Shown one piece after another: positions 8,031-16,718 of a stretch of 64,000 nt of DNA. Position 1 is the first letter of the stretch. Every line of letters starts with the position of its first letter. This stretch comes from DASWJZ01 sp963739005 (GTDB lineage: Bacteria > Pseudomonadota > Alphaproteobacteria > Rhizobiales > Afifellaceae), in the NCBI GenBank assembly GCA_963739005.1, contig CAVTYQ010000002.1, positions 558,001 to 622,000 of the forward strand, in the 5' to 3' direction. A model generated the notes under the pieces. That model was not told the DNA's origin. It did not search any database and worked only from the letters and a program-made list of their open reading frames with translations. The translations under genes and the position numbers were made by a program.

Positions 8031-9808
8031 GCGCGCCACCCACCGAACTTCGAGATGTCAGGCGCGGCGCGGACCGCCTCGGCCTCGGCCAGGAAGCCTT
8101 TCACCGTGCCGCCGTCCGCAAGCCTGAGCGTGCCGATCGCGAGCGGCGGCGGGACATCGGCGACGAAGCGGCCAAAGCCCTCCGGCGAAAGCGTCCATAC
8201 CTCCGCCTCGATCGAATGGCCCTCCCCCGGCCGGCAGCGGTGAAGCCCCGGCTTGGCCGGCGTTGATTCGAGCGCGTGCAGGCGATAGTCCGGCGCCGTC
8301 CGCACGACCCGCGAGAACGCTCCCCCGAGTTCGACAAGTTCGCAGTTGAGGGACATCCCGGAAAGATGCGCGCCGACGACCGCGATCTCAATCCGGCTCG
8401 CTGAGGCGCATTGCGAAGATGCGCCACGTTCGAGCCGCCAGCTGGTCGCGCCGAGCATCTCCGTCGTTGCCCCATGGAGGTCGCTTGCGATCCCGGCAAG
8501 GCGGCCGTCGTCGCCGGAGCGTCCGATCAGCGTCACACTGTTCGGACGTCCGTCGGATCGCACGCCCGCCGGCACGGCGATGGCGGAAAGGTCGAGCAGG
8601 TTGACGAAGTTCGTGTAGGTGCCGAGCCGTGAATTCGCGCCGTGCGGATCGGCCTCGACCTCCGCGAGCGTGCACGGCGCCGGTATCGAAGGAACGCAGA
8701 GGAGATCGACCGAAGACCACACCGGCTCGATCTTCCGCTGCAGCTCCTTCAGCCTGTAGATGCCCTCGAATGCGGCGCTTGCAGAAAGCGACTTGGCGCC
8801 GCCGATGATCGTCCGCGTTACCGGGTGCAGGCTCTCCGGCCGGTTCTCGATCATCTCCCTGATCGCCGCGTAGCGCTCCGCCACCCAGGCGCCCTCGTAG
8901 AGAAGCGCGGCGACTGCGAAGAAGTCGGCGAACGGAACCGGCGTGATCGTCGCGCCGAGCGCCTGCAGCCTGTCGAGCGCTTCGGCGTATGCGCGCTTCG
9001 CCGCTGCATCGCCGAAGATGCGCTCGCTCTCCGCCGGCACGCCGACGCGGAACGACGGCGGACGCGGCTGATAGAGGGGCGCGGGCATCGCGCGTGAAAA
9101 AGGATCTTGAGCGTCGTAGTGCCCGATCGCTTCAAGCAGGCTCCAGGCGTCAGCGACGGTCAGCGCGAGCACGGAGACGCAATCGAGCGTGCGGCAGGCA
9201 GGCACAACGCCGCGATTGGAGACGAGACCGACGCTCGGCTTCAGCCCGACGATATTGTTGAGGGCCGCCGGAACGCGGCCGGAGCCGGCCGTGTCCGTGC
9301 CGAGCGCGGCAGCGACGAGCCCGCGCGCCACGGCAACCGCCGAGCCGGAGCTCGATCCGCCGGGGACGAGCGTCGGATCGCAGGCGTTGCGCGGGACAGG
9401 ATAGGGCGTGCGTACGCCGACGAGCCCGGTGGCGAACTGATCGAGATTGGTCTTGCCGATGATGAGCGCACCTGCCGCGCGAAGCCGCGTCACGGCTTCG
9501 GCGTCCTCCTTCGGCGCATAGGCATAGTCCGGACACGCCGCCGTCGTCGGCAGGCCGGCGACATCGATGTTGTCTTTGACCGCGATCGGGATTCCGAAGA
9601 GCGGCCGCGCTACCGGATCGAAGCCTCCGAGCCCCTTCGCGGCGGCCGTCAGTTCCGACGACGAAGCAAGCGATATGAAGATGCCCGGATCGCCGACGCT
9701 CTCGATCCGCCGATACACTTCTGCGACGACTTCGACACTCGAAAGCCCGGCGCGATACGCCGCGTGCAGACGGGGGATGGTGAAGGGCAGGCTCTCAAGC
9801 GCTGTCAT
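7997..9808 (-). CDS. atzF: Allophanate hydrolase
   Basis: 603 residues, the usual size of stand-alone allophanate hydrolases. The amidase-signature triad is present: K78 (AVKDN), S152 (GGSSSG) and S176 (GTDTAGSG), with the same 24-residue spacing between the serines as in AtzF. The C-terminal region (about 460-603) matches the extra domain of AtzF/DUR1,2-type enzymes. It cleaves allophanate to ammonia and carbon dioxide. The ATG at 9808 was chosen over an upstream extension that has no family similarity. It is the last gene of the BMP-transporter/biuret operon, which fits its role in consuming the product of BiuH. Confidence 0.92.
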   Translation of the reverse strand: MTALESLPFTIPRLHAAYRAGLSSVEVVAEVYRRIESVGDPGIFISLASSSELTAAAKGLGGFDPVARPLFGIPIAVKDNIDVAGLPTTAACPDYAYAPKEDAEAVTRLRAAGALIIGKTNLDQFATGLVGVRTPYPVPRNACDPTLVPGGSSSGSAVAVARGLVAAALGTDTAGSGRVPAALNNIVGLKPSVGLVSNRGVVPACRTLDCVSVLALTVADAWSLLEAIGHYDAQDPFSRAMPAPLYQPRPPSFRVGVPAESERIFGDAAAKRAYAEALDRLQALGATITPVPFADFFAVAALLYEGAWVAERYAAIREMIENRPESLHPVTRTIIGGAKSLSASAAFEGIYRLKELQRKIEPVWSSVDLLCVPSIPAPCTLAEVEADPHGANSRLGTYTNFVNLLDLSAIAVPAGVRSDGRPNSVTLIGRSGDDGRLAGIASDLHGATTEMLGATSWRLERGASSQCASASRIEIAVVGAHLSGMSLNCELVELGGAFSRVVRTAPDYRLHALESTPAKPGLHRCRPGEGHSIEAEVWTLSPEGFGRFVADVPPPLAIGTLRLADGGTVKGFLAEAEAVRAAPDISKFGGWRAYLESRSAVLA

Positions 9809-9837
9809 CCGGACGTTCCGCTTCCCTTTCGTCTTCT

Positions 9838-9987
9838 TCAGAAATCGGCCGGCCCATCCCACGGGATGAATACCGCGCAGCAGTACTCCGACCACACCGA
9901 TTGCGTCGCGCCGGCCGGATTGAAGACGACATCGCCGGATCGATAGCAGCCGTTGAGCAGCTTCGACATTGCCCTTGCTTCAGCCAC
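9838..9987 (-). CDS. Tiny ORF (49 or 43 residues) between two hydrolase genes
   Basis: A short open frame that begins either at GTG 9987 (GAGG six bases upstream, overlapping the preceding stop as GTGGCTGA) or at ATG 9969. It ends at 9838, 29 bases before the atzF start. The product contains NGCYRSGDVVFNPAGATQSV and a double Cys (SEYCCAVF). The GDVVFNPAG / HSVWS-like pattern vaguely recalls the last strands of a cupin barrel, so it could be a real small subunit or the tail of a deleted cupin gene. Translational coupling on the 5' side argues for expression. I do not recognise a family. Confidence 0.5.
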   Translation of the reverse strand: MAEARAMSKLLNGCYRSGDVVFNPAGATQSVWSEYCCAVFIPWDGPADF

Positions 9988-10645
9988 GGATCGCCTCGAC
10001 GACCTGGTCCGTTGTGGCCGTCCATCCGACGATCGCGCCTTGCGCGCGGATCATCGCCAGTGTCGCCGCCTTGAACGCGGGAAAATAGCTTTCCGTCGCG
10101 TCCTCCGCGAGGAGGCAGTCGAAGCCGCGGTCGTTCGCCTCGCGCATCGTCGTCTGCACGCAGACTTCCGTGGTGACGCCGGCGAAAACGAGGCTCCGCG
10201 TGCCGAGCTTCGCCAGCACGTCGGGAAGCTCGGTGCGGTAGAAACTCCCCTTTCCCGGCTTCTCGATCACGGTTTCGCCTCCGAGCGGCGCGAGCTCGGG
10301 CACGATATCGGCGCCCGGTTCCCCGGCGATCAGGACACGCCCCATCGGACTGTGGTCGCCGATCCTGAGCGTCGGCTTGCCGCGCTGGCGCTTCGCCGGG
10401 TGGCAATCGGACAGATCGGCGCGGTGGCATTCCTTGGTATGGATCACCGGCAGGCCGGCGGCGCGGAATCCCTGGATCAGCCGCCCGACCGTCGGCACGA
10501 TCGCCTGTAGCAGCGCGACGTCGTTGCCGAGGCTCGCGCCGAAGCCGCCGTGCTCGATGAAATCACGCTGCATGTCGATGACGATAAGCGCTGTCGTCGT
10601 CGGGTCGAAGCGGAACGGAAACGGATCGGCGGCGATCTCCGGCAT
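9980..10645 (-). CDS. Isochorismatase-like cysteine hydrolase, BiuH paralogue (amide hydrolase of unknown substrate)
   Basis: 221 residues. The Asp-Lys-Cys triad is D24 (VIDMQRD), K129 (EKPGKGSF) and C162 (TTEVCV), with spacing almost the same as in biuret hydrolase. The ATG at 10645 overlaps the ATPase stop as TGATG. The sequence shares TTMREANDRGF with the neighbouring BiuH but is clearly diverged elsewhere. Enzymes of this family act on biuret, triuret, guanylurea and ureidoacrylate. Beside biuH, atzF and a guanidine operon, triuret or guanylurea hydrolysis is an attractive but unproven role. Confidence 0.85.
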   Translation of the reverse strand: MPEIAADPFPFRFDPTTTALIVIDMQRDFIEHGGFGASLGNDVALLQAIVPTVGRLIQGFRAAGLPVIHTKECHRADLSDCHPAKRQRGKPTLRIGDHSPMGRVLIAGEPGADIVPELAPLGGETVIEKPGKGSFYRTELPDVLAKLGTRSLVFAGVTTEVCVQTTMREANDRGFDCLLAEDATESYFPAFKAATLAMIRAQGAIVGWTATTDQVVEAIRG

Positions 10646-12243
10646 CAATGATGCCCCGCCATGTGGCGTCCGATCACCCCGACGTCGGCATTCTCGCCCG
10701 GCGTCTCGTAAACGATCTTCCCCTCCGACATCACCAGGATGCGATCGGCGAGTTCCAGGATCTCGTCGAGATCCTCGCTGATCAGGAGCACCGCTGCGCC
10801 GCCGTTTCGCGCCGCGACGATGCGTGAGCGAATCTCCGCGACCGCGGAGAAATCAAGGCCGAAGCAGGGATTGGCGACAACGAGTAGCTCGACGTCGCCG
10901 GTCAGCTCTCGCGCGAGCACGGCGCGCTGCACGTTACCGCCGGACAAGGTGGCGATGGGCGATTCCGTCGATGCGGTCTTCACCTGGAATCGCTCGATCA
11001 GGGTTCGCGCGTTGGCGCGGATCGCCTTCATCTTCAGCCAGAACGTCGACTTCTCGCCGCCGTTCACGTCGAAAGTCCGGAAGGCGAGATTCTCCGACAC
11101 TGCCATGCGCGGCGCGCAGGCGTTCTTGAGCGGCTCTTCGGGAATGAAGCGGACTCGATGCTCCTGTGTCTCTGCGCGCGTCGCGTTGTAGGGGACGCCG
11201 TCGACCGAAACGTCGCCCGATTCCGCCGGCCGCTGTCCGGCGAGCACCTCGGCGAGCTCCTTCTGGCCGTTGCCCGAAACGCCGGCGATACCGACGATCT
11301 CGCGGCCGTGGACGACAAGGTCGTCGATCGAGATCGACTTGGTGCCGGATTGGTTCTTGGCGACGAGGTTCTTCACTTCGAGCACCTTCACGTCGTCTTT
11401 CGCGTCGCCCTCGCGCGTCGTGACCTGCGCGACGGTGCGCGAGCCGATCATCATCGCCGCCATGTCGTCGCGCGTAAGGTCGGCGACCTTGCCCGAGCCG
11501 CCGAGCTTGCCGCGGCGAAGTACGCTCACGTCCTCGGCAAAGGCGGTCACTTCGCGGAACTTGTGCGAAATCATGAAGACGGTGATCTCGCCGCGGTCGG
11601 TCATCGCCTTGAGGAGCCCCAGAACCTCCTCCGCCTCGCCCGGCGTCAGCACCGAGGTCGGCTCGTCGAGGATGAGGAAGCGGCTCTTCAGATAGATCTG
11701 TTTCAGGATCTCGAGCTTCTGCTTCTGCCCCGCGGCAAGCTCCGAGATCGGGCGGTCGAGCGGCACCTTGAAGGGCATCGTCTCGAGGAAGGCCTCGAGC
11801 GCCTTCTTCTCGCGCCGCCAGTCGATGACCGCCGGCACTTGGCTGCGGGAGAGGACCAGATTCTCCGCCGCGGTCAGCGAGGGGATCAGCGTGAAATGCT
11901 GATAGACCATGCCGAGGCCCTGGTCGTGGGCGTCGCGCGGATTGGCGATGGTCAGCTCGCGGTCGTTGACGAGCACCGAGCCGTCACTCGGCGTGTAGAA
12001 GCCCATCATGCATTTGACGAGCGTCGACTTTCCGGCACCGTTCTCGCCGAGAAGCGCGTGAAAGGTGCCGGCGGCGACCTTGATCGACACGTCCTCGAGC
12101 GCGGTGAAACTGCCAAAGCGCTTGGTCATGCCGATCGTCTCGACCGAGAGTGCTGCGATCTTGGTCTCGCGCGCCGTGACCGCGGCGGCCGTCACGGGCA
12201 TCGTCACCACGTTCGGCACCATCGCCATGGCGCGTTCGATCAC
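10645..12243 (-). CDS. BMP-type ABC transporter ATPase, two ABC domains (YufO-like)
   Basis: About 532 residues with two ATP-binding halves. The first has Walker A GENGAGKST and LILDEPTSVLTP; the second has LSGGNVQRAVLAREL with a degenerate Walker A (GVSGNGQKE). This layout is typical of nucleoside-like BMP transporters. The GTG at 12243 overlaps the biuH stop as GTGA; an ATG at 12228 is an alternative. With the two permeases and the (frameshifted) binding protein it forms an importer, probably for biuret or a related ureide given the enzymes in the same operon. Confidence 0.88.
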   Translation of the reverse strand: MIERAMAMVPNVVTMPVTAAAVTARETKIAALSVETIGMTKRFGSFTALEDVSIKVAAGTFHALLGENGAGKSTLVKCMMGFYTPSDGSVLVNDRELTIANPRDAHDQGLGMVYQHFTLIPSLTAAENLVLSRSQVPAVIDWRREKKALEAFLETMPFKVPLDRPISELAAGQKQKLEILKQIYLKSRFLILDEPTSVLTPGEAEEVLGLLKAMTDRGEITVFMISHKFREVTAFAEDVSVLRRGKLGGSGKVADLTRDDMAAMMIGSRTVAQVTTREGDAKDDVKVLEVKNLVAKNQSGTKSISIDDLVVHGREIVGIAGVSGNGQKELAEVLAGQRPAESGDVSVDGVPYNATRAETQEHRVRFIPEEPLKNACAPRMAVSENLAFRTFDVNGGEKSTFWLKMKAIRANARTLIERFQVKTASTESPIATLSGGNVQRAVLARELTGDVELLVVANPCFGLDFSAVAEIRSRIVAARNGGAAVLLISEDLDEILELADRILVMSEGKIVYETPGENADVGVIGRHMAGHH

Positions 12244-12962
12244 GGCAGTTGCCCGATGAAGGTGGCTGAGTTCGATACCGCGCCGAAGACACCGCCCTGC
12301 ATCTTGACCATCTTGATCGCGGCCAGGTGGTTTCCGTGGTCGGTGGCGCCGCAGCAATCTTCGAGGAGGAGACATTCAAAGCCGCGATCGTTCGCCTCGC
12401 GCATCGTCGTATGCACGCAGACGTCGGTCGTGATCCCGGAAAGCACGATGTTGCGGATGCCGCGCCGGTTCAGAATCAGCTCAAGATCGGTGGCGCAGAA
12501 GGAGCCCTTTCCGGGCTTGTCGATGATCGGCTCGCCGGGAAGCGGCGCAAGCTCGGGGATGATGTCCCAGCCCGGCTCGCCCCGTACCAGGATGCGGCCG
12601 CAGGGGCCCGGGTCGCCGATCCCAGCGCCGATCCGCTGCGAGCGCCAGTGCTTGTTGGCGGGGAGATCCGCGAGGTCGGGGCGATGCCCCTCGCGCGTGT
12701 GGATGATGTGATAGCCGCGCGTGCGGAGCACCGCCAACACGCTCCTGATCGGCTCGATCGGCGCCCGGGTCAGCGACAGGTCGTAGCCCATCGAATCGAT
12801 GTAGCCGCCCTCGCCGCAGAAGTCGGTCTGCATATCGATGACGATAATTGCTGTGTTCTTGGGCGTGAGATCGCCGTCGAACGGCCAGGGATAGGGATCG
12901 GCGTCGATCGTATGACCGACACTTTCCGCTTTCTTCTCGATCATCGGGCTGACGACTGCCAT
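12240..12962 (-). CDS. biuH: Biuret amidohydrolase
   Basis: 240 residues. Segments such as DADPYPWPFDG, HTREGHRPDLADLPANK and RIGAGIGDPGPCGRIL closely match the Rhizobium leguminosarum biuret hydrolase as I remember it. The triad D43, K149, C182 has the same spacing as D36, K142, C175 of that enzyme. It converts biuret to allophanate and ammonia, and allophanate is then consumed by AtzF in the same operon. The ATG at 12962 was chosen; a GTG at 12986 overlapping the permease stop is possible. It is embedded between transporter genes, an arrangement that favours biuret as the imported substrate. Confidence 0.92.
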   Translation of the reverse strand: MAVVSPMIEKKAESVGHTIDADPYPWPFDGDLTPKNTAIIVIDMQTDFCGEGGYIDSMGYDLSLTRAPIEPIRSVLAVLRTRGYHIIHTREGHRPDLADLPANKHWRSQRIGAGIGDPGPCGRILVRGEPGWDIIPELAPLPGEPIIDKPGKGSFCATDLELILNRRGIRNIVLSGITTDVCVHTTMREANDRGFECLLLEDCCGATDHGNHLAAIKMVKMQGGVFGAVSNSATFIGQLP

Positions 12963-12982
12963 GGCATGGGTCCCGCTTCTGG

Positions 12983-13909
12983 TCACTTCGTGATGGAGAG
13001 CTCGGAGGGCGCGCCGGCAAGTGAGCGCGTCGGCGAGGAGGTCGCGATCATGATGAGGAGCGTCAGCACGTAGGGCGCGGCGTAGAAGAGATAGTAGCCG
13101 TGCGTGACGCCGACTGACTGCAGCGCGGGGCCGAGCGCGCCAGCGCCACCGAAGAGGAGCGCCGCTCCGAAGCAGGCGAGCGGGTTCCAGCGCGCGAAGA
13201 TCACGAGCGCGACCGCCATCAGGCCCTGGCCAGAGGAGATGCGCTCGTTCCAGCTTCCCGGGTAGTAGAGCGAGAGATAGGCCCCTCCGATCCCGGCGAG
13301 CACGCCGCCCGCGGCGGTCGCGAGGAGTCGCACCCAGTCGACGTTATAGCCCATGGCACGCGCAGCATCGGCGCTGTCGCCGACGGTGCGCACCACGAGC
13401 CCGACCTTGGTGTTGCGGAAACCCCACCAGAGAGCGACGGTCAGCACGGCGCCGATCAGGAAAAGCACGTTGACCCTGAGTGCCGCCTCGACCTGTGGGA
13501 TGTCCGACCAGGCGCCGAACGGAATGGCGGGAAGATGCGGCGCGACCGGCTGCACATAGGGCTTGCCGAAGAAGAAGGCGAGACCCATGCCGAAGAGCAT
13601 CAATGCGATGCCGACGGCGATGTCGTTGACACGCCGGAACTTGCAGATCCAGCCGTGGAATGCGCCGAACAGGGCGCCTGAGAGCCCGCCTGCCAGCACG
13701 CCGATCCAGGCCGACGAGGTCTCGTAGGCGATCGCGTAGCCGGACATCGCGCCGAAGACGAGCGTGCCTTCAAGGCCGAGATTGATGCGCCCGCTCTTCT
13801 CGGTGATGCATTCGCCGAGGCTGACGAAGAGGAACGGCGTCGACACGCGGATGGCGCCGCCAAGGACAGCGAGCGGCACACCCCATAGTCCGATGCCGGT
13901 GTCGTCCAT
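12983..13909 (-). CDS. BMP-type ABC transporter permease (YufQ-like)
   Basis: 308 residues from the ATG at 13909, which overlaps the previous stop as TGATG with AAGGA upstream. Eight or more hydrophobic segments are seen. ECITEKSGRINLGLEGTLV near the N-terminus is a family signature of the nucleoside-like permeases, and RTVGDSADAARAMGYNV is the cytoplasmic loop expected to contact the ATPase. It pairs with the upstream permease in a heterodimeric channel of the biuret-operon transporter. Confidence 0.9.
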   Translation of the reverse strand: MDDTGIGLWGVPLAVLGGAIRVSTPFLFVSLGECITEKSGRINLGLEGTLVFGAMSGYAIAYETSSAWIGVLAGGLSGALFGAFHGWICKFRRVNDIAVGIALMLFGMGLAFFFGKPYVQPVAPHLPAIPFGAWSDIPQVEAALRVNVLFLIGAVLTVALWWGFRNTKVGLVVRTVGDSADAARAMGYNVDWVRLLATAAGGVLAGIGGAYLSLYYPGSWNERISSGQGLMAVALVIFARWNPLACFGAALLFGGAGALGPALQSVGVTHGYYLFYAAPYVLTLLIMIATSSPTRSLAGAPSELSITK

Positions 13910-15045
13910 CAGCGCGACGATCCTTTGTTGGAGGCCCACATTTCGGGTTGGAAGATGCGAAGCCGGCCGTAGACCGTCTCCGAGAGAAGCACCACGACGA
14001 AGAGCAGCCCTTCAAGCACCAGCACGGTCGCGTCGGGCAGGCCCATGCGGCGCTGGATCAGGCCGTTCGACGCCTCGACGCCGCCGAGCAGAATGGCGAA
14101 CGGGATGATGGCGAGCGGGTTCTGCCGCGCCAGGAACGCGATCAGGATGCCGGTGTAGCCATAGCCGGCGGCGAGTGAGGCGTTGGCGTTTCCCTGGATC
14201 GACGCCACCTCGAACATGCCGGCGAGGCCGGCGAAGGCGCCGCCGAGAGCGGTGAAGCCGATGACGAGGCGCTGCACCGGAAGCCCTTGGAGTAACGCCG
14301 CGCGGATGTTGCCGCCGGCGATGCGGGCGGAGAAGCCCCAGGTGGTCTTCTCGATCAGGACCCAGGCGAAGATGCAGCCGACGACGCCGGCGGCGAAGCC
14401 CCAATGGACATCCATGCCCGGCATGTTGCCGATGCGGAAGGCGGCGTCGATCGGCGCCGTCGAAGGCTTGTTCAGGCTGGCGGGATCGCGGAGCGGCCCC
14501 TCCACGATCTGGTTCATGAGGGCGATGGCGATATAGGCCATCAGGAGGCTGGAGATCGTCTCGTTGACGCCGCGGTACTGCCGCAGCGCGCCGACAGCGC
14601 CGATCCAGATGCCGCCGGCAAGCATCGCGGCGATTCCCATCAGCGGGATCACGATGAACGCCGACGCGAACGTCAGCGGCGGTGCTATCGCCGCCGCAGC
14701 GAGGCCGCCGAGCACGATCGCGCCCTCCCCGCCGATGATCACGAGGCCGAGCCGTGCGGGAAGCGCGACACAGAGCCCCGCGAGAAGGAGCGGCGAGGCC
14801 CGCTGCAGCGAGTTCTGGATCGAGAACCAGGTGCCGAAGCCGCCCTTGTACATCAGCGAATAGAGCTGCACCGGCGACTTGCCGAGCATCAGGATAAAGA
14901 CGCCGAACAAGACAAGCCCGAGGATGACCGCCGCGACCGGTATGACGAACCCTTCGGATCGCCGCGCCAGCCATTCAAGCGCCGGAACGCTCTCCGCCGA
15001 CGGCCGAATGCCGGCGGCGGCCGCCGCGTGGTCGATCTGTGCCAC
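13909..15045 (-). CDS. BMP-type ABC transporter permease (YufP-like)
   Basis: 378 residues from a GTG at 15045. A soluble N-terminus of about 30 residues precedes multiple membrane helices. LVIIGGEGAIVLGGLAAA and RQYRGVNETISSLLMAYIAIAL match the YufP-like half of BMP transporters. Its stop overlaps the start of the second permease, so the two should be made in equal amounts. Substrate specificity is inferred only from the operon (biuret and allophanate enzymes). Confidence 0.9.
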   Translation of the reverse strand: MAQIDHAAAAAGIRPSAESVPALEWLARRSEGFVIPVAAVILGLVLFGVFILMLGKSPVQLYSLMYKGGFGTWFSIQNSLQRASPLLLAGLCVALPARLGLVIIGGEGAIVLGGLAAAAIAPPLTFASAFIVIPLMGIAAMLAGGIWIGAVGALRQYRGVNETISSLLMAYIAIALMNQIVEGPLRDPASLNKPSTAPIDAAFRIGNMPGMDVHWGFAAGVVGCIFAWVLIEKTTWGFSARIAGGNIRAALLQGLPVQRLVIGFTALGGAFAGLAGMFEVASIQGNANASLAAGYGYTGILIAFLARQNPLAIIPFAILLGGVEASNGLIQRRMGLPDATVLVLEGLLFVVVLLSETVYGRLRIFQPEMWASNKGSSR

Positions 15046-15065
15046 GACCAGTCTGCCCGAGCCTG

Positions 15066-16188
15066 TCAGGACGTGGAGCCGAGCACGCCTTCGACCAGGT
15101 AGTTCATGCTCTCAAGCTCGATCGCCGTCTCCACATAGGCGGTTCCGGCGGGCACGACGGCGTTGCCGGCATTGTCCTTGAGCGGGCCTTTGATGACGGA
15201 ATAGCCGCCCTTCATGATGTCGGCGAGGACGGAATCGGCGTGCTTCTTCGCCTCGTCGCTCACCGCGGGGCCGTAGGGGCTCATCTTGACGAAGCCTTCC
15301 GCGATGCCGCCGCGCACGAAGTTCGGCAGCGCCTCGCCGGCCATCATCTTCGTCACGAACATCTTGTAGACTTCCGCCCAGTTCCATTCGGCGCCGGTCA
15401 GATAAAGGTCGGGCGCGAGCGGCGCCTGGTTGGCGTGGTAGCCGCAGACATAAGCCCCGCGCCCAGCGGCCGTCTGCACCGTCACCTTCGGGCCGTCGAC
15501 GTGGCAGGTGACGACGTCGATCCCCTGATCGATGAGCGCGTTCGTCGCCTCCGCCTCCTTCACCGCGAGCGACCACTCACCGGTGAAGATAACCTGCGTG
15601 GTGATCGTCGGATCGACGCTTCGCGCGCCGAGCGTGAAGGAGTTGATGTTGAGGAGCACCTGCGGGATCGGCTTTGCTGCGACGAAACCGATCTTCTTCG
15701 ACTTCGTGGTGTGGCCGGCGACGATGCCGTTCAGGGTACTGCCCCATCCCGATGTAGCCGAAATAAGAGCCCGTATTGGCGGGGTTCTTGTCGGTCCACA
15801 GACCGCCGCAGTGGCGGAACTGGATGTCCGGGTACTTCTCCGCCATCGCCAGCATGTGCGGATCGAAATAGCCGAACGAGGTCGGGAAGATGAGCGTCGC
15901 GCCGTCGAGGTTGATCATCAATTCCATGGTCTTCTGGACGTCGACGGTCTCCGGCACGTTCTCTTCCTCGACGATGGTGAGCCCGTCGATCCCTTTCAGC
16001 GCGGCAGCGCCTTCGGCATGCGCCTGGTTGTAGCCGTAGTCGTCCTTCGGCCCGACATAGATGAAGCCGGCGGTGAGCTGGGCGGCGAAGGCGCGCGAGA
16101 TCGTCTGGCCACCGAAGGCGGTGAGCGCGGCGCCGGCTGCGCCGGCTTTCAGAAGGTCGCGACGTGAGGGATGGAGGAGGCGCGGCAT
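15066..16188 (-). pseudogene. BMP-family periplasmic binding protein, single-base frameshift
   Basis: The N-terminal half (start 16188, twin-arginine motif SRRDLL, cleavage near AFA) reads well to YFGYIGMGQY. The frame is then lost, and the rest of the family sequence (VLLNINSFTLGARSVDPTITT and onwards) continues in another frame to 15066. Removing one G from the GGG run at 15734-15736 (plus-strand letters) restores GQYLNGIVAGHTTKSKKIGF and one continuous reading frame of 373 codons plus a stop. This is either a true disrupting mutation or a base-calling error. If real, the first gene of the biuret transporter operon is dead, although both halves still look conserved. Confidence 0.88.
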
Positions 16189-16260
16189 CGAGTGCTCCTT
16201 TTCTATGCAGATCGTTAGCGTCGGGCGGCAAGATTCCGCCGGAACCGCGCCGTTAACGAA

Positions 16261-16272
16261 ATTGCATGCAAT
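16261..16272. promoter_or_regulatory. Perfect palindrome ATTGCATGCAAT, candidate operator
   Basis: A 12-base perfect inverted repeat lies 73 bases upstream of the BMP binding-protein start, in the AT-rich control segment. FCD-type GntR regulators bind short palindromes of this kind. The GntR gene at 7320 is the obvious candidate, but no other copy was found near that gene. Confidence 0.4.
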
Positions 16273-16523
16273 CTGGATGCCAAGTGCCTATACGCAAATC
16301 TCCACAGGAAATATCGCATATATTACAAAATGTTATGTCGAGAGAGTCGAGAGCCGGAGCGATTGCATTCGGTTGGCGCTTGACCCAAGGCCAAGGGCAT
16401 CGTGCCTACATCGCCGGCATATCACTCTAGGATGAAGCGAGGAGCCGGCGCGCCCGAAGCGAATTGGCTCAGTGGCCGTGGTCGTGCCCGGACCGCGGCT
16501 TTCCAGGACTCAGCGCGATCATA

Positions 16524-16650
16524 AACGGTACGAACGATGATCGTGCCCATCGCCCACTTCGTCCTAATCTCCGCCTTCACCTACGGCCCGGTCTCTCCGC
16601 CGGCCTGGCACGCTCTCGCCGGAGTTCGAGCAGGTGGCCGAGAGCCTCGG
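16524..16650 (+). pseudogene. Degraded fragment of a PhnV-like ABC permease gene
   Basis: This stretch aligns base by base with 33058-33182 inside the intact permease gene downstream, at roughly nine bases in ten by hand count, with one single-base insertion, a two-base insertion and a one-base deletion. In one frame it still reads MIVPIAHFVLISAFTYGPVS against MIVLIAHFVLISAFTYGSVS in the intact protein. It has no start or continuation and is therefore a remnant, from a duplicated or transferred second copy of the operon. Confidence 0.85.
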
Positions 16651-16718
16651 GATTTCCTAGCCGCAGGCTTCCGCAGAGCGGTAGAGTGCTTTCCGCCCGC
16701 TCGGCCACAGGAGGCCGC

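Larger units (their letters stand above)
16189..16718. other. Divergent intergenic region with AT-rich control segment
   Basis: The first 170 bases upstream of the BMP operon are much more AT-rich than the surroundings (for example around 16300-16335) and presumably hold its promoter. A perfect palindrome lies at 16261. From about 16524 to 16650 there is a degraded permease fragment (listed separately). No complete gene is seen; the open frame that joins this stretch to the cyclase lacks family similarity before residue M at 16719. Confidence 0.6.

Noticed and set aside
11158..12711. 517-codon plus-strand frame
   Set aside because: It lies antisense to a clear two-domain ABC ATPase and BiuH and has no motif or sensible composition.
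15577..15735. C-terminal tail of the shorter binding-protein frame after GMGQY as a genuine protein end
   Set aside because: The Arg/His-rich tail is an out-of-frame translation; the true family sequence continues in another frame after removal of one base.
16464..16718. 85-codon N-terminal extension of the cyclase
   Set aside because: It reads through the degraded permease fragment; MAEQQITRRLAAILAADVAG at 16719 is the usual N-terminus, with its own ribosome binding site.
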